A stretch of DNA of 12,250 nucleotides from Streptomyces sp. NRRL WC-3618 (lineage in GTDB: Bacteria; Actinomycetota; Actinomycetes; Streptomycetales; Streptomycetaceae): assembly GCF_001280005.1 (NCBI RefSeq), contig NZ_LGDW01000095.1, forward strand, positions 1 to 12,250, given 5' to 3'. The notes under the pieces are model-generated. The model was given only the letters and a program-made list of their open reading frames with translations. It did no database searches and was not told the origin of the DNA. The translations under genes and the position numbers were made by a program. Of this stretch, positions 1 to 6,365 are shown piece by piece (the stretch's first letter is position 1; the number at the start of each line of letters is the position of its first letter).

Positions 1-60
1 GCTGCCGGGAGGGCAGTCGTCAGGCGTCCCCGTGGCGTCAAGCCCGCCACCGCAAGGTAG
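1..60 (+). CDS. Possible 3' end of an IS200/IS605-family tnpB gene (partial)
   Basis: The window opens inside an open frame that ends at TAG (58-60), giving a basic 19-residue tail with VVRRPRGVKPATAR. The tail alone is too short and too variable to identify. The call rests on position: the stop is eight bases before a perfect hairpin followed by TTCAA, which is the arrangement seen after the stop of tnpB in IS200/IS605 and IS1341-like elements. TnpB is an RNA-guided DNA endonuclease whose guide RNA overlaps the 3' end of its own gene. The coding frame is uncertain, because the other two plus frames stay open for longer. The alternative is non-coding flanking DNA. Confidence 0.3.
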   Translation, partial: AAGRAVVRRPRGVKPATAR

Positions 61-98
61 GCAGGAATCTCCCTCGTTTACGAGGGAGAGCACTTCAA
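61..98 (+). mobile_element. Probable right end of an IS200/IS605 (IS1341-like) element
   Basis: A perfect 9-bp stem (68-76 with 81-89) with a TTTA loop is preceded by GGAA and followed by GAGCACTTCAA. A GAAT-like lead, a CCC-rich hairpin and a TTCAA end form the recognisable architecture of right ends of tnpB-bearing elements. In IS608 the right cleavage site is TCAA. The element would end at 98 and lie mostly outside the window to the left. The same segment would form the 3' scaffold of the TnpB guide RNA, with the guide starting at 99. Read on the other strand, the hairpin lies 5 bases beyond the amidase stop and could also act as its terminator. That double reading is the main alternative. 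Confidence 0.55.
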
Positions 99-1165
99 GC
101 GAGCAGGCGGCTCCAGGTGCGGGCGTCCACGACGCCGTCGGAGGGGAGGCCCGCCGAGGTCTGGAAGGTCTTCACTCCGGTCGTGGTGCCGGGGCCGAAG
201 GCGCCGTCCACAGGGGTGGGGACGGAGTGCGCGGTGAGCTGGCTCTGCACCGCCTTCACGGCGCTGCCCGAGGCGCCGTTCGCGAGCGGAGCCACCGCCT
301 GACTCCACGTCTGATTGCCCGCGATGCCGTCGGCGCCGGCGTGCGTCGCGTTCTGGAAGGCGGTGACCGCGGCCTCGGTGGTGGGCCCGTACGAGCCGTC
401 GACGGTGAGCGACTGCCCGCGCTGCACCAGCAGATACTGCAGCGTGCGCACCCGCTCGCCGCTCGCGCCGTTGGACAGCACCGGCCAGACCGGGCCGGTG
501 GGGTCGCCGCCGATGCGGGCGGCGACGTCCTTGCGGAGCTGCGGAATGAGCGCGTAGAGGCGGTCGCCGGGGCACAGGGTGTTGTTGAAGTCCCGGTGTC
601 CGTAGATCTGGTAGGCCCGCAGGCCGTACTGCCGGCAGATGTACGTGATCAGGTCCACCAGCGTCGCGTACTGCGTGCCGAGCGGATCGACCGTGCTGTA
701 GGTGCCCTCGTTCTCGATGCCTATCGCGACTCTGTTCTGCGCCGTGCAGTGCGCCGACTCCACGTGCCGCGTGCCTGCCTCCAGCGTGGACAGGCTGCTG
801 TGGCGGCCCTCCGTGATGTGACCGCCCCGACTGATCGTGAAGTGCTGCCCGGTGTCGTCCCAGCCCTGGTCGTCCATCCCCCACGTCTGCATCGAACGGG
901 CCAGCGCGAAGGCCTGGGCCAGCGAGAAGTCGGTGACGTTGTCGGTCCCGGTGTGGTGGACGATCACCTTGTCCGGGGCGCCGTCGATGATGTTCAGCGG
1001 TTTCGCCGGAGGCCGGGCACCCCAGGTGTCCGTCCCGGCGATCGTCGGACCGCCCGCGGCCCGCGCGGACCCGGTGGCGAGCCCGGATGCCGTCAGGGCG
1101 CCGGCGCCGATGGCGAGCGCCCCGGTGAGGACCGTACGGCGGCGGGGTGTGGGTGTCGGCGACAT
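95..1165 (-). CDS. Secreted zinc N-acetylmuramoyl-L-alanine amidase with two peptidoglycan-binding repeats
   Basis: A 356-residue exported cell-wall hydrolase predicted to cut the amide bond between N-acetylmuramic acid and L-alanine. Residues 1-37 form a Tat-type signal peptide (RRRTVLTG, an Ala/Gly-rich core, then SARAAGG). Residues about 45-220 are the Amidase_2/PGRP fold, with zinc ligands expected at H70 (VIVHHTG), H190 (YGHRDF) and C198 (TLCPGD). Two PG_binding_1 repeats follow at about 232-290 and 296-354, with VDGSYGP and VDGAFGP motifs. The ATG at 1163-1165 is chosen over the upstream in-frame ATG (1243) because GGAGG lies 7 bases before it and the signal peptide starts there. It is divergent from an AraC-type regulator. 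Its TGA (97-95) falls inside the presumed insertion-sequence end TTCAA, so the last codons or stop may have been altered by that insertion. Domain assignment is secure; biological role (remodelling, lysis or defence) is not. Confidence 0.93.
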   Translation of the reverse strand: MSPTPTPRRRTVLTGALAIGAGALTASGLATGSARAAGGPTIAGTDTWGARPPAKPLNIIDGAPDKVIVHHTGTDNVTDFSLAQAFALARSMQTWGMDDQGWDDTGQHFTISRGGHITEGRHSSLSTLEAGTRHVESAHCTAQNRVAIGIENEGTYSTVDPLGTQYATLVDLITYICRQYGLRAYQIYGHRDFNNTLCPGDRLYALIPQLRKDVAARIGGDPTGPVWPVLSNGASGERVRTLQYLLVQRGQSLTVDGSYGPTTEAAVTAFQNATHAGADGIAGNQTWSQAVAPLANGASGSAVKAVQSQLTAHSVPTPVDGAFGPGTTTGVKTFQTSAGLPSDGVVDARTWSRLLA

Positions 1166-1478
1166 CAGCGTGCCTCCGGACCGGCGGACGGCGCGGAGAC
1201 GGTGAGGGTGGCGGCCGTGGTGGTGGCCTTCTGCCGGTAACACATGGTCAGCTCCATGGGTCGTTCCAGAACCGGTCCGTGCGGAACCGGTGCGTGCAGA
1301 ACCAACTGTCCCCCGGCCAAGGGACTGCCCCTGAACGGCAGTTCAGCTGCTCGAACTGTGCCGGGCCGTCTCCGACTGTTGGCCGGAAGAGGCAACCGGA
1401 ATGCTTGGATGTGACGACTCAGGGGGCGAAGGATGTTGTGACGGCGAGACGAAGACCGGGAATCGGAGAGGAAGCGGA
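1166..1478. promoter_or_regulatory. Divergent intergenic region rich in GAAC repeats
   Basis: These 313 bases separate the divergent amidase and AraC-type genes and hold no convincing gene. GAACCGGTCCGTGCG (1269-1283) is repeated in tandem as GAACCGGTGCGTGCA (1284-1298), and a third partial copy starts at 1299. The first copy also pairs with GTTC at 1263-1266. Further on, CTGAAC and GTTCAG (1331-1346, 4-base gap) form an inverted repeat, and another GAACTG lies at 1353-1358. A weak plus-strand promoter candidate is TTGGAT (1405-1410), an 18-base spacer, and AAGGAT (1429-1434), giving a leader of about 38 bases for the regulator. No clear amidase promoter was found. The repeats are seen directly; regulator binding is inference. 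Confidence 0.5.
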
Positions 1479-2480
1479 ATGATCGGGACGGTGTTCCGTA
1501 CGGACGACATACCGGCGGGGGACAGGTTCGACTACTGGCAGGAACTGGTCGGCCGGACGCGCTCCAGCGCACTCGTCAGCGAGCACGCCGCCGACTTCTG
1601 GGCACAGCAGCGGCTGCTGGAACTGGGGCCGGTGTACGTGAGCCAGATGTCGTTCATGCCGACGCGCTACTGGCGGACCGCGAAACTCGTGCGCCGGTCC
1701 GACCCCGAGTTCTACCACCTGACGCTGCTCACCGACGGCGGGCTGTCGCTCGACCACGCCGGGCAGACCAGCGCGTTCACCGCACGGGACCTGCACCTGG
1801 CCGACAGTTCGCAGCCGTACGACGTCAGGTCGGCCGACGACCGGCAGGGCGGCGTCGTCTCGGGCATGGCCGTGGACTTCCCCAAGGCGCTGCTGCCCCT
1901 GCCGCCGCACCGGGTACGGGAGTTGCTGGGCCGCCCGCTGCCGGGGACGGAGGGGGTCGGTGCGCTGCTGGCGGACTTCGTCGTCGGACTGGACCGGCAG
2001 GCCGACACCCTGCAACCGTCCGACGCGCCGCGCCTGGGCACCGTCGTCATCGACCTGATGTCGGCCTGGTTCGCGCAACTCCTGGAAGCGGAGTCCGCTT
2101 TGGCACCGGAGACGCGGGGACGGGCAACGGCACAGCGCGTCCAGGACTTCATCCGCCGGCACCTCCACGACCCCGAACTGACGCCACCCGTGATCGCCGC
2201 CGCCCACAACATCTCGCTCAGCTATCTGCACCGCATCTTCCAGCAGCAGACCCAGGGCGAACCCGTCGCGGCCTGGATCCGCCGCCGGCGCCTGGAAAAC
2301 GCCCACGACGACCTGACGAACCCCTCGCTGCGCTGTACGCCGATCCACGCGATCGCCGCCCGCTGGGGCTATCCGCGCCCCTCCGACTTCACCCGGGCGT
2401 TCCGGGCCGCGTACGGGATGTCACCCAGGGACTACCGGCAACGGGCGCTGTCCGAAGACGGGGGCACTGGCCAGAAGTAG
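1479..2480 (+). CDS. AraC-family transcriptional regulator
   Basis: A 333-residue cytoplasmic transcription factor. Residues about 8-200 resemble the AraC_binding_2 ligand or oligomerisation domain, with FDYWQEL near the start and a cupin-like stretch around RDLHLADSSQPYDV. Residues about 220-322 form the double helix-turn-helix AraC domain: the first HTH lies about 234-255 (TPPVIAAAHNISLSYLHRIF) and the second about 288-310, followed by the typical GMSPRDYR ending at residue 320. The ATG at 1479 is chosen over an upstream in-frame ATG at 1401 because the family's MIGTVFRTDDIPAGDRFDYW-like start begins here and AGAGGAAG precedes it. The gene is divergent from the amidase and ends before a strong hairpin. 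Its ligand and targets cannot be read from the sequence; the GAAC repeats upstream are candidate sites. Confidence 0.93.
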   Translation: MIGTVFRTDDIPAGDRFDYWQELVGRTRSSALVSEHAADFWAQQRLLELGPVYVSQMSFMPTRYWRTAKLVRRSDPEFYHLTLLTDGGLSLDHAGQTSAFTARDLHLADSSQPYDVRSADDRQGGVVSGMAVDFPKALLPLPPHRVRELLGRPLPGTEGVGALLADFVVGLDRQADTLQPSDAPRLGTVVIDLMSAWFAQLLEAESALAPETRGRATAQRVQDFIRRHLHDPELTPPVIAAAHNISLSYLHRIFQQQTQGEPVAAWIRRRRLENAHDDLTNPSLRCTPIHAIAARWGYPRPSDFTRAFRAAYGMSPRDYRQRALSEDGGTGQK

Positions 2481-2563
2481 ACGCAGTGCCAAGAAACTGT
2501 GGACCGACTGCGAACGACAACAGGGCGGCGCCCGGGCATTGTTGTCCCTGCAACGGGGGAGCA

Positions 2564-2613
2564 CCTCGGGCGCGGAGCCGGCAGACCCGATCGGCTCGGC
2601 TCCGCGCCCGAGG
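2564..2613. terminator. Bidirectional terminator with a perfect 17-bp stem
   Basis: CCTCGGGCGCGGAGCCG (2564-2580) is the exact reverse complement of 2597-2613, with a 16-base loop. It sits between the convergent AraC-type gene (stop 2480) and the small minus-strand gene (stop at 2623), 9 bases beyond the latter's stop. There is no T tract, which is common for streptomycete terminators. A perfectly paired 17-bp arm in this position is best read as a shared transcription stop. Confidence 0.85.
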
Positions 2614-2622
2614 AAACCCGGC

Positions 2623-2895
2623 TCACTGATCCATGGGGATCCGCCCACCCCGGCTGACCGCGATCCGCAGGACGTCCGCCAGAGACTCGGTGGCCCGCGT
2701 GAGCGCGAAACGTACGGCCCGCTCCCCCGCACTGGGGTCGCTGAGCAGGGCCCGCGCTCCCTTCAACACCTGTTGCCCGGAGTCCAGTTGGGCTGCCTCG
2801 ATGTCGTCGGCGAGGAGAGAGAGCCGGCTGAGGTCACTGTCGGTGCTCAGGTAACAGGGGTTGCCTTCGGGGGTGGTCCAGGGGAGGAGGCGCAT
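2623..2895 (-). CDS. Small conserved-looking protein of unknown function, divergent from the XRE regulator
   Basis: A 90-residue soluble protein with no recognised domain, signal peptide or membrane segment. It begins MRLLPWTTPEGNPCYL and then has an amphipathic, probably helical stretch (about 22-50, SLLADDIEAAQLDSGQQVL) and a second helix (about 60-80, RFALTRATESLADVLRIAV). I recall similar short proteins with the opening M-R-x-x-P-W-x-T-P-E-G-x-P-C-Y-L near XRE/DUF5753-DUF397 pairs in Streptomyces, but I cannot name a function. The ATG at 2893-2895 is chosen over upstream in-frame starts because the upstream part is Arg/Pro-rich, overlaps the divergent gene and does not look coded. AAGGA lies 11 bases before the start. 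Possible roles include a partner or modulator of the neighbouring regulator; that is inference from position only. Confidence 0.75.
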   Translation of the reverse strand: MRLLPWTTPEGNPCYLSTDSDLSRLSLLADDIEAAQLDSGQQVLKGARALLSDPSAGERAVRFALTRATESLADVLRIAVSRGGRIPMDQ

Positions 2896-3036
2896 GGGTC
2901 GCTGATTCCTTCTGCGTGGGGGGAGGGGGCGTGGCGAGTGGTGATTACGGTTCGCGTTCAGATCGTCACTGGTTCGCCGTACGCTGCGGAAGAGGGCGCG
3001 CGTTGCCGGGGCGCCCGGGCAACGGCGAGGGCTGAC
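2896..3036. promoter_or_regulatory. Divergent promoter region of the 90-residue gene and the XRE regulator
   Basis: On the plus strand TTCAGA (2957-2962), a 17-base spacer and TACGCT (2980-2985) form a plausible promoter for the XRE gene. On the minus strand, GTGACG (2969-2964) and TAATCA (2947-2942) are 16 bases apart and could serve the 90-residue gene. GGTTCGC occurs twice, at 2949-2955 and 2971-2977, exactly 22 bp or about two helical turns apart. The second copy lies in the plus-strand promoter spacer, so the pair could be an autoregulatory operator. Hexamers were judged by eye. Confidence 0.35.
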
Positions 3037-3861
3037 ATGGGCGAACAGGTTGACGGGGAGGGTGAGTCGGGGCGGGCGGTGCTGGGCCGCACGCTCAGGT
3101 TCCTGCGCGAGAAGGCAGGGAAATCGCTCGGGCAACTGTCCGAGGACACCGGGTACGACAAGAGCTACCTGTCACGCCTGGAGTCGGGCGAGCGGCTGTC
3201 CAAGGTGACGGTCATGGAGGACCTGGACACGTACTACGGGGCCGGTGACCTGCTGGTGAGTCACTGGAGGGTGGCTCGGCTGGACGCGTTCAAGGATCAG
3301 TACAAGGCGTTCATGGGGCTGGAGGCGACGGCGCGGGCGATGTGGCTGTTCGCCCCGTCGGTGCCTGGCCTGTTTCAGACTGAGGACTTCGCCCGAGAGG
3401 TGTTGTCTGGCGGACAGACAACGGAGGACAGCGACGATTCGATCGAGGAACTGGTCGCGGCGCGCCTTGGTCGGCAGTACCTACTACGGCAGGAACCGTT
3501 GTCGGACATCCGCGTGATCATCGACGAGGTCGCGTTCCGGCGTCCGGCCGCCGCCGCCAAGACCTGGAGCGAACAACTGCATCACCTTGAGGCCGTTGCC
3601 CAGTGGTCCAACGTGACACTCCAGGTGCTCCCGTTCTCCGCGGGAGTTCACCATCACATGAACGGGTCGCTGACGGTGCTCTGGCAGAAGGACGGAAGTA
3701 CCGCTGCCTATAAGGAAGGCAACGAATGCAGTGAGCTGACGGAGGAATCAGAGGGCGTCCTACGGCTCCGACTGTCCTACGATCGGCTTCGCGACCTGGC
3801 GTTGTCCCCGTCGGACTCGCTCACGTTCATCAGGGGCTTACTGGAGGAGCGCAGACCATGA
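3037..3861 (+). CDS. XRE-family regulator with DUF5753 domain (Scr1/WhiJ-like), contains a TTA codon
   Basis: A 274-residue predicted DNA-binding protein. The N-terminal HTH_XRE domain spans about residues 16-72 (LGQLSEDTGYDKSYLSRLES is the recognition region). From about residue 90 to the end lies DUF5753, with its signatures VPGLFQTEDFAREVL (109-123) and VTLQVLPFSAGVH (193-205). Members of this family (WhiJ, AbaA-region and Scr1-type regulators in S. coelicolor) affect development and antibiotic production and are paired with DUF397 proteins. The ATG at 3037 is preceded by GCGAGGG, and the resulting length is normal for the family; upstream in-frame starts would add an unrelated arm. Codon 268 (3838-3840) is TTA, rare in Streptomyces and read by the bldA tRNA, so full-length protein should depend on bldA. 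The stop overlaps the next start as ATGA, indicating translational coupling. Confidence 0.95.
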   Translation: MGEQVDGEGESGRAVLGRTLRFLREKAGKSLGQLSEDTGYDKSYLSRLESGERLSKVTVMEDLDTYYGAGDLLVSHWRVARLDAFKDQYKAFMGLEATARAMWLFAPSVPGLFQTEDFAREVLSGGQTTEDSDDSIEELVAARLGRQYLLRQEPLSDIRVIIDEVAFRRPAAAAKTWSEQLHHLEAVAQWSNVTLQVLPFSAGVHHHMNGSLTVLWQKDGSTAAYKEGNECSELTEESEGVLRLRLSYDRLRDLALSPSDSLTFIRGLLEERRP

Positions 3862-4079
3862 CGCACACCCTCAACCTCAGCACGGCTGTGTGGCGCAAGT
3901 CGAGCTACAGCGGAGGGGGTGCCAACGACTGCGTCGAGGTCGCCGATGGCTACGCCGCCCTGGTCCCGGTCCGGGACAGCAAGACCCCGGCCGCCCGCCC
4001 CCTGGTCTTCTCGGCCGTGTCCTGGTCCGCGTTCGCGGAAGGCGTCAAGGGTGAGCGGGGTATGAACACCATCGGGTGA
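3858..4079 (+). CDS. DUF397 small protein, partner of the XRE/DUF5753 regulator
   Basis: A 73-residue protein covered almost entirely by the DUF397 domain. The family pattern is visible in order: WRKSSYSGGGANDCVEVA (12-29), VPVRDSK (36-42) and a closing segment PLVFSAVSWSAFAEGVKG (48-65). Its ATG overlaps the TGA of the preceding regulator by four bases, so the two are translated as a coupled pair. DUF397 proteins are widespread in Streptomyces beside DUF5753 regulators; the pair has been compared to toxin-antitoxin-like systems (Scr1/Scr2) and linked to developmental control. The molecular activity of DUF397 is not established, and nothing here shows it. The next gene converges from the other strand, 38 bases away, without a clear terminator between them. 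Confidence 0.92.
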   Translation: MTHTLNLSTAVWRKSSYSGGGANDCVEVADGYAALVPVRDSKTPAARPLVFSAVSWSAFAEGVKGERGMNTIG

Positions 4080-4117
4080 AGAGGAGGGGACTCGACGGCG
4101 CGGCGACGGACTGAGCC

Positions 4118-5569
4118 CTACATCGTCTCCGGGGGCGGAGTGGCCGCCCCCGGCAGGCGTACGGTGGCCACCGTGCCGCCGCCCTCCGCGCGCGCCAACG
4201 TGACCTCGCCGCCCGCCTGTTGGACCGTACGGGCGACGATCGACAGGCCCAGGCCGGAACCCGGGAGGGCGCGCGCTGAAGGGGAGCGCCAGAAGCGGTC
4301 GAAGACGTGGGGGATCTCGTCGGCGGGGATGCCGGGGCCGTGGTCGCGGACCGTGAGGACACCGGACGCGAGCCGCACCTCGACCGTGCCGCCCCCGGGG
4401 CTGAACTTCACCGCGTTGTCGAGGATGTTGACCACCGCGCGCTCCAGGGCCGAGGGCTCCGCCCGGACGAACCAGGGCTGGACGTCCGCCGTGATCGTGA
4501 GTTCCGGGCCACGCAGCCGGGCCCGGCGCAACGCCGACTCCACCGTGTCCTCCAGGGAGATCACCTGGACGCGCTCGCCCCGCTCGCCCTCCGAGCGGGA
4601 CAGTTCCTGCAAGTCGCCGATCAAGGCGGCCAGTTCGGTCATCTGGGCCTTCACGGAGGCGAGGAGTGCCTTGCGGTCGGCCTCGGGGATCGGACGACCG
4701 GTCTCCTCGCTGCGGGTGAGGAGTTCGATGTTCGTCCGGAGGGAGGTCAGGGGCGTACGGAGTTCGTGACCGGCGTCGGCGATCAACTGTTGTTGCAGGT
4801 CACGGGAGTTGGCGAGGGCGGAGGTCATGGAGTTGAAGGACCGGGAGAGCCGGGCCACCTCGTCGTCGCTCTCGTCCTCCACCGGGATACGGACCCTCAA
4901 GTCCTCGGTGCGGGCCACGTGTTCGACGGCCTCGGTGAGCTTGTCCACGGGCCGGAGGGCGGCCCGGGCCACGGCGAGCCCGGCGGCGCCGGCGCCGAGC
5001 ACTCCGATGCCGGAGACGAGGAGAAGGATCAGCGCGAGGTCGTTGAGGGTCTTCTGGGTCTCCTTGAGGGATACGCCGACGACCAGCGCGTAGCCGGGGT
5101 AGAGCTGAGCGTCGGGGCCGAATCCCGCCACGAGGGGAGTGGTCCGCACGCGCACGTCGTTGCCGTCGGTGTCGGTGCCGCTGTGGAAGGTGCGGACACG
5201 CGGGTCGGACTCCGTCGCCACGTACTTGTCCTGCGCCGTGGCCTTGACGGCACCCGCGGAATCACTGAACACGCAAAAGGTGCCGTCGGACTTCACCACC
5301 TGCACGTAGTAGTACCTGGGCCGCAGGCTGCCGGACGAGTCACTCCCGTCCTTCGGACAGGCGGCCAGCAGAGCAACGACGTCGTCCTGGCCCAGCCTCA
5401 CGCTGGCACCGTCGAGTTGCGTGTCGACCTGCTGGTACAGCCGCCCCTGCACGATGAACCAGCACGTCACCGACACCGCCGCCACCGCGAACGCCACCGC
5501 CGCCGCCACCAGCAGCGCCAGTCGGGAGCGGATCGGGAGCGAGCGGTACCGGCGGACGAGGCGGCTCAT
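4118..5569 (-). CDS. HAMP sensor histidine kinase (MprB-like)
   Basis: A 483-residue membrane kinase expected to phosphorylate the response regulator encoded just upstream. Transmembrane segments lie at about 17-41 and 177-199 and bracket an extracytoplasmic sensor region of about 135 residues. HAMP follows at about 200-252, then HisKA with phospho-acceptor H268 in [14 protein letters not shown], and the HATPase domain with N box ([16 protein letters not shown]381/N385), G1 (DHGPG, 409-413) and G2 (GSGLGL, 437-442). All catalytic motifs are intact. The sensor region has two cysteines, C71 and C99, that could form a disulfide. The start (ATG 5567-5569) overlaps the regulator's TGA as ATGA, showing coupling. 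In operon order and domain plan it resembles MprB of mycobacteria, an envelope-stress sensor; the real stimulus is unknown. It corresponds by position to the kinase near glnR in S. coelicolor. Confidence 0.95.
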   Translation of the reverse strand: MSRLVRRYRSLPIRSRLALLVAAAVAFAVAAVSVTCWFIVQGRLYQQVDTQLDGASVRLGQDDVVALLAACPKDGSDSSGSLRPRYYYVQVVKSDGTFCVFSDSAGAVKATAQDKYVATESDPRVRTFHSGTDTDGNDVRVRTTPLVAGFGPDAQLYPGYALVVGVSLKETQKTLNDLALILLLVSGIGVLGAGAAGLAVARAALRPVDKLTEAVEHVARTEDLRVRIPVEDESDDEVARLSRSFNSMTSALANSRDLQQQLIADAGHELRTPLTSLRTNIELLTRSEETGRPIPEADRKALLASVKAQMTELAALIGDLQELSRSEGERGERVQVISLEDTVESALRRARLRGPELTITADVQPWFVRAEPSALERAVVNILDNAVKFSPGGGTVEVRLASGVLTVRDHGPGIPADEIPHVFDRFWRSPSARALPGSGLGLSIVARTVQQAGGEVTLARAEGGGTVATVRLPGAATPPPETM

Positions 5570-6303
5570 TCCGCGCCGCCCTGCCGGAGTACGTACCCCA
5601 CGCCCCGCACCGTGTGGACGAGGCGCGGCTCGCCGCCCGCCTCCGTCTTGCGGCGCAGGTACATGACGTACACGTCGAGGGAGTTGGAGGACGGCTCGAA
5701 GTCGAAGCCCCAGACCGCCTTCAGGATCTGCTCCCGGGTGAGGACCTGGCGCGGGTGGGCCAGGAACATCTCCAGGAGCGTGAACTCCGTGCGGGTCAGT
5801 TCCACCGCCCGGCCGGCGCGCGTCACCTCCCGTGTCGCGAGGTCCATGCGCAGGTCGGCGAAGGTGAGGGACTCGTTCTCCGGGAGGCTGCCCGCCACGG
5901 CCGCCGCCGCGAAGGAGCTGCGGCGCAGCAGGGCCCGTACGCGGGCGAACAGCTCGTCCAGTTCGAAGGGCTTGACCAGGTAGTCGTCCGCTCCCGCGTC
6001 CAGGCCCGTCACCCGGTCGCCGACGGTGTCCCGGGCCGTCAGCATCAGGATCGGGGTGGTGCTGCCGGCGCCGCGCATCCGGCGGGCGGCGGTCAGACCG
6101 TCCATCCTCGGCATCTGGATGTCGAGGACGACCAGGTCGGGCCGGTACGCCGCCGCCTTGTCCAGCGCGTCCGCGCCGTCGACCGCGACCTCCGTGTCGT
6201 ACCCCTCGAAGGCGAGGCTGCGCTGGAGTGCTTCGCGCACCGCCGGCTCGTCGTCGACGATCAGGATGCGCTGGGTGTCGCGGTCGCCTTCGGCGGGGCT
6301 CAT
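5566..6303 (-). CDS. OmpR-family response regulator (MprA-like)
   Basis: A 245-residue two-component response regulator, partner of the coupled downstream kinase. The receiver domain (about 12-125) has all expected residues: acidic pair D17/D18, phospho-acceptor D61 (VLDIQMP), T89 (MLTA) and K111 (VKPF). The winged-helix DNA-binding domain covers about 145-242, with [20 protein letters not shown], the [20 protein letters not shown] recognition stretch, and VRGVGYVLR near the end. ATG at 6301-6303 is preceded by GAGGAA. It lies 62 bases after the protease stop and overlaps the kinase start by four bases, suggesting one transcript. Direct repeats with an 11-bp period at the protease promoter are a likely target, since OmpR-type regulators bind such repeats. 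The MprA relationship is inferred from domain and operon similarity rather than measured. Confidence 0.95.
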   Translation of the reverse strand: MSPAEGDRDTQRILIVDDEPAVREALQRSLAFEGYDTEVAVDGADALDKAAAYRPDLVVLDIQMPRMDGLTAARRMRGAGSTTPILMLTARDTVGDRVTGLDAGADDYLVKPFELDELFARVRALLRRSSFAAAAVAGSLPENESLTFADLRMDLATREVTRAGRAVELTRTEFTLLEMFLAHPRQVLTREQILKAVWGFDFEPSSNSLDVYVMYLRRKTEAGGEPRLVHTVRGVGYVLRQGGAE

Positions 6304-6365
6304 GGTCGTGGATTCCTCGGGTGCGGTGGGAGGTGCCGGGCGCCTTCAGCCTTGCATGTTTCCGG

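Noticed and set aside
32..1240. A 402-codon plus-strand frame opposite the amidase
   Set aside because: Low-complexity Arg/Ala/Val product, antisense to an intact amidase with signal peptide and catalytic residues.
1243..1258. CATGG/CCATG inverted repeat upstream of the amidase
   Set aside because: Five-base arms with a six-base gap; too short to call an operator, and no promoter hexamers fit around it.
4080..4117. Possible terminator between the convergent DUF397 and kinase genes
   Set aside because: Only short interrupted pairing (GGG-CTC with GAG-CCC) is possible; not strong enough to list.
4307..5983. A 558-codon plus-strand open frame across the kinase and regulator genes
   Set aside because: It is antisense to two clear two-component genes, its product is Gly/Arg/His/Val-rich without domains, and it reflects third-position GC bias.
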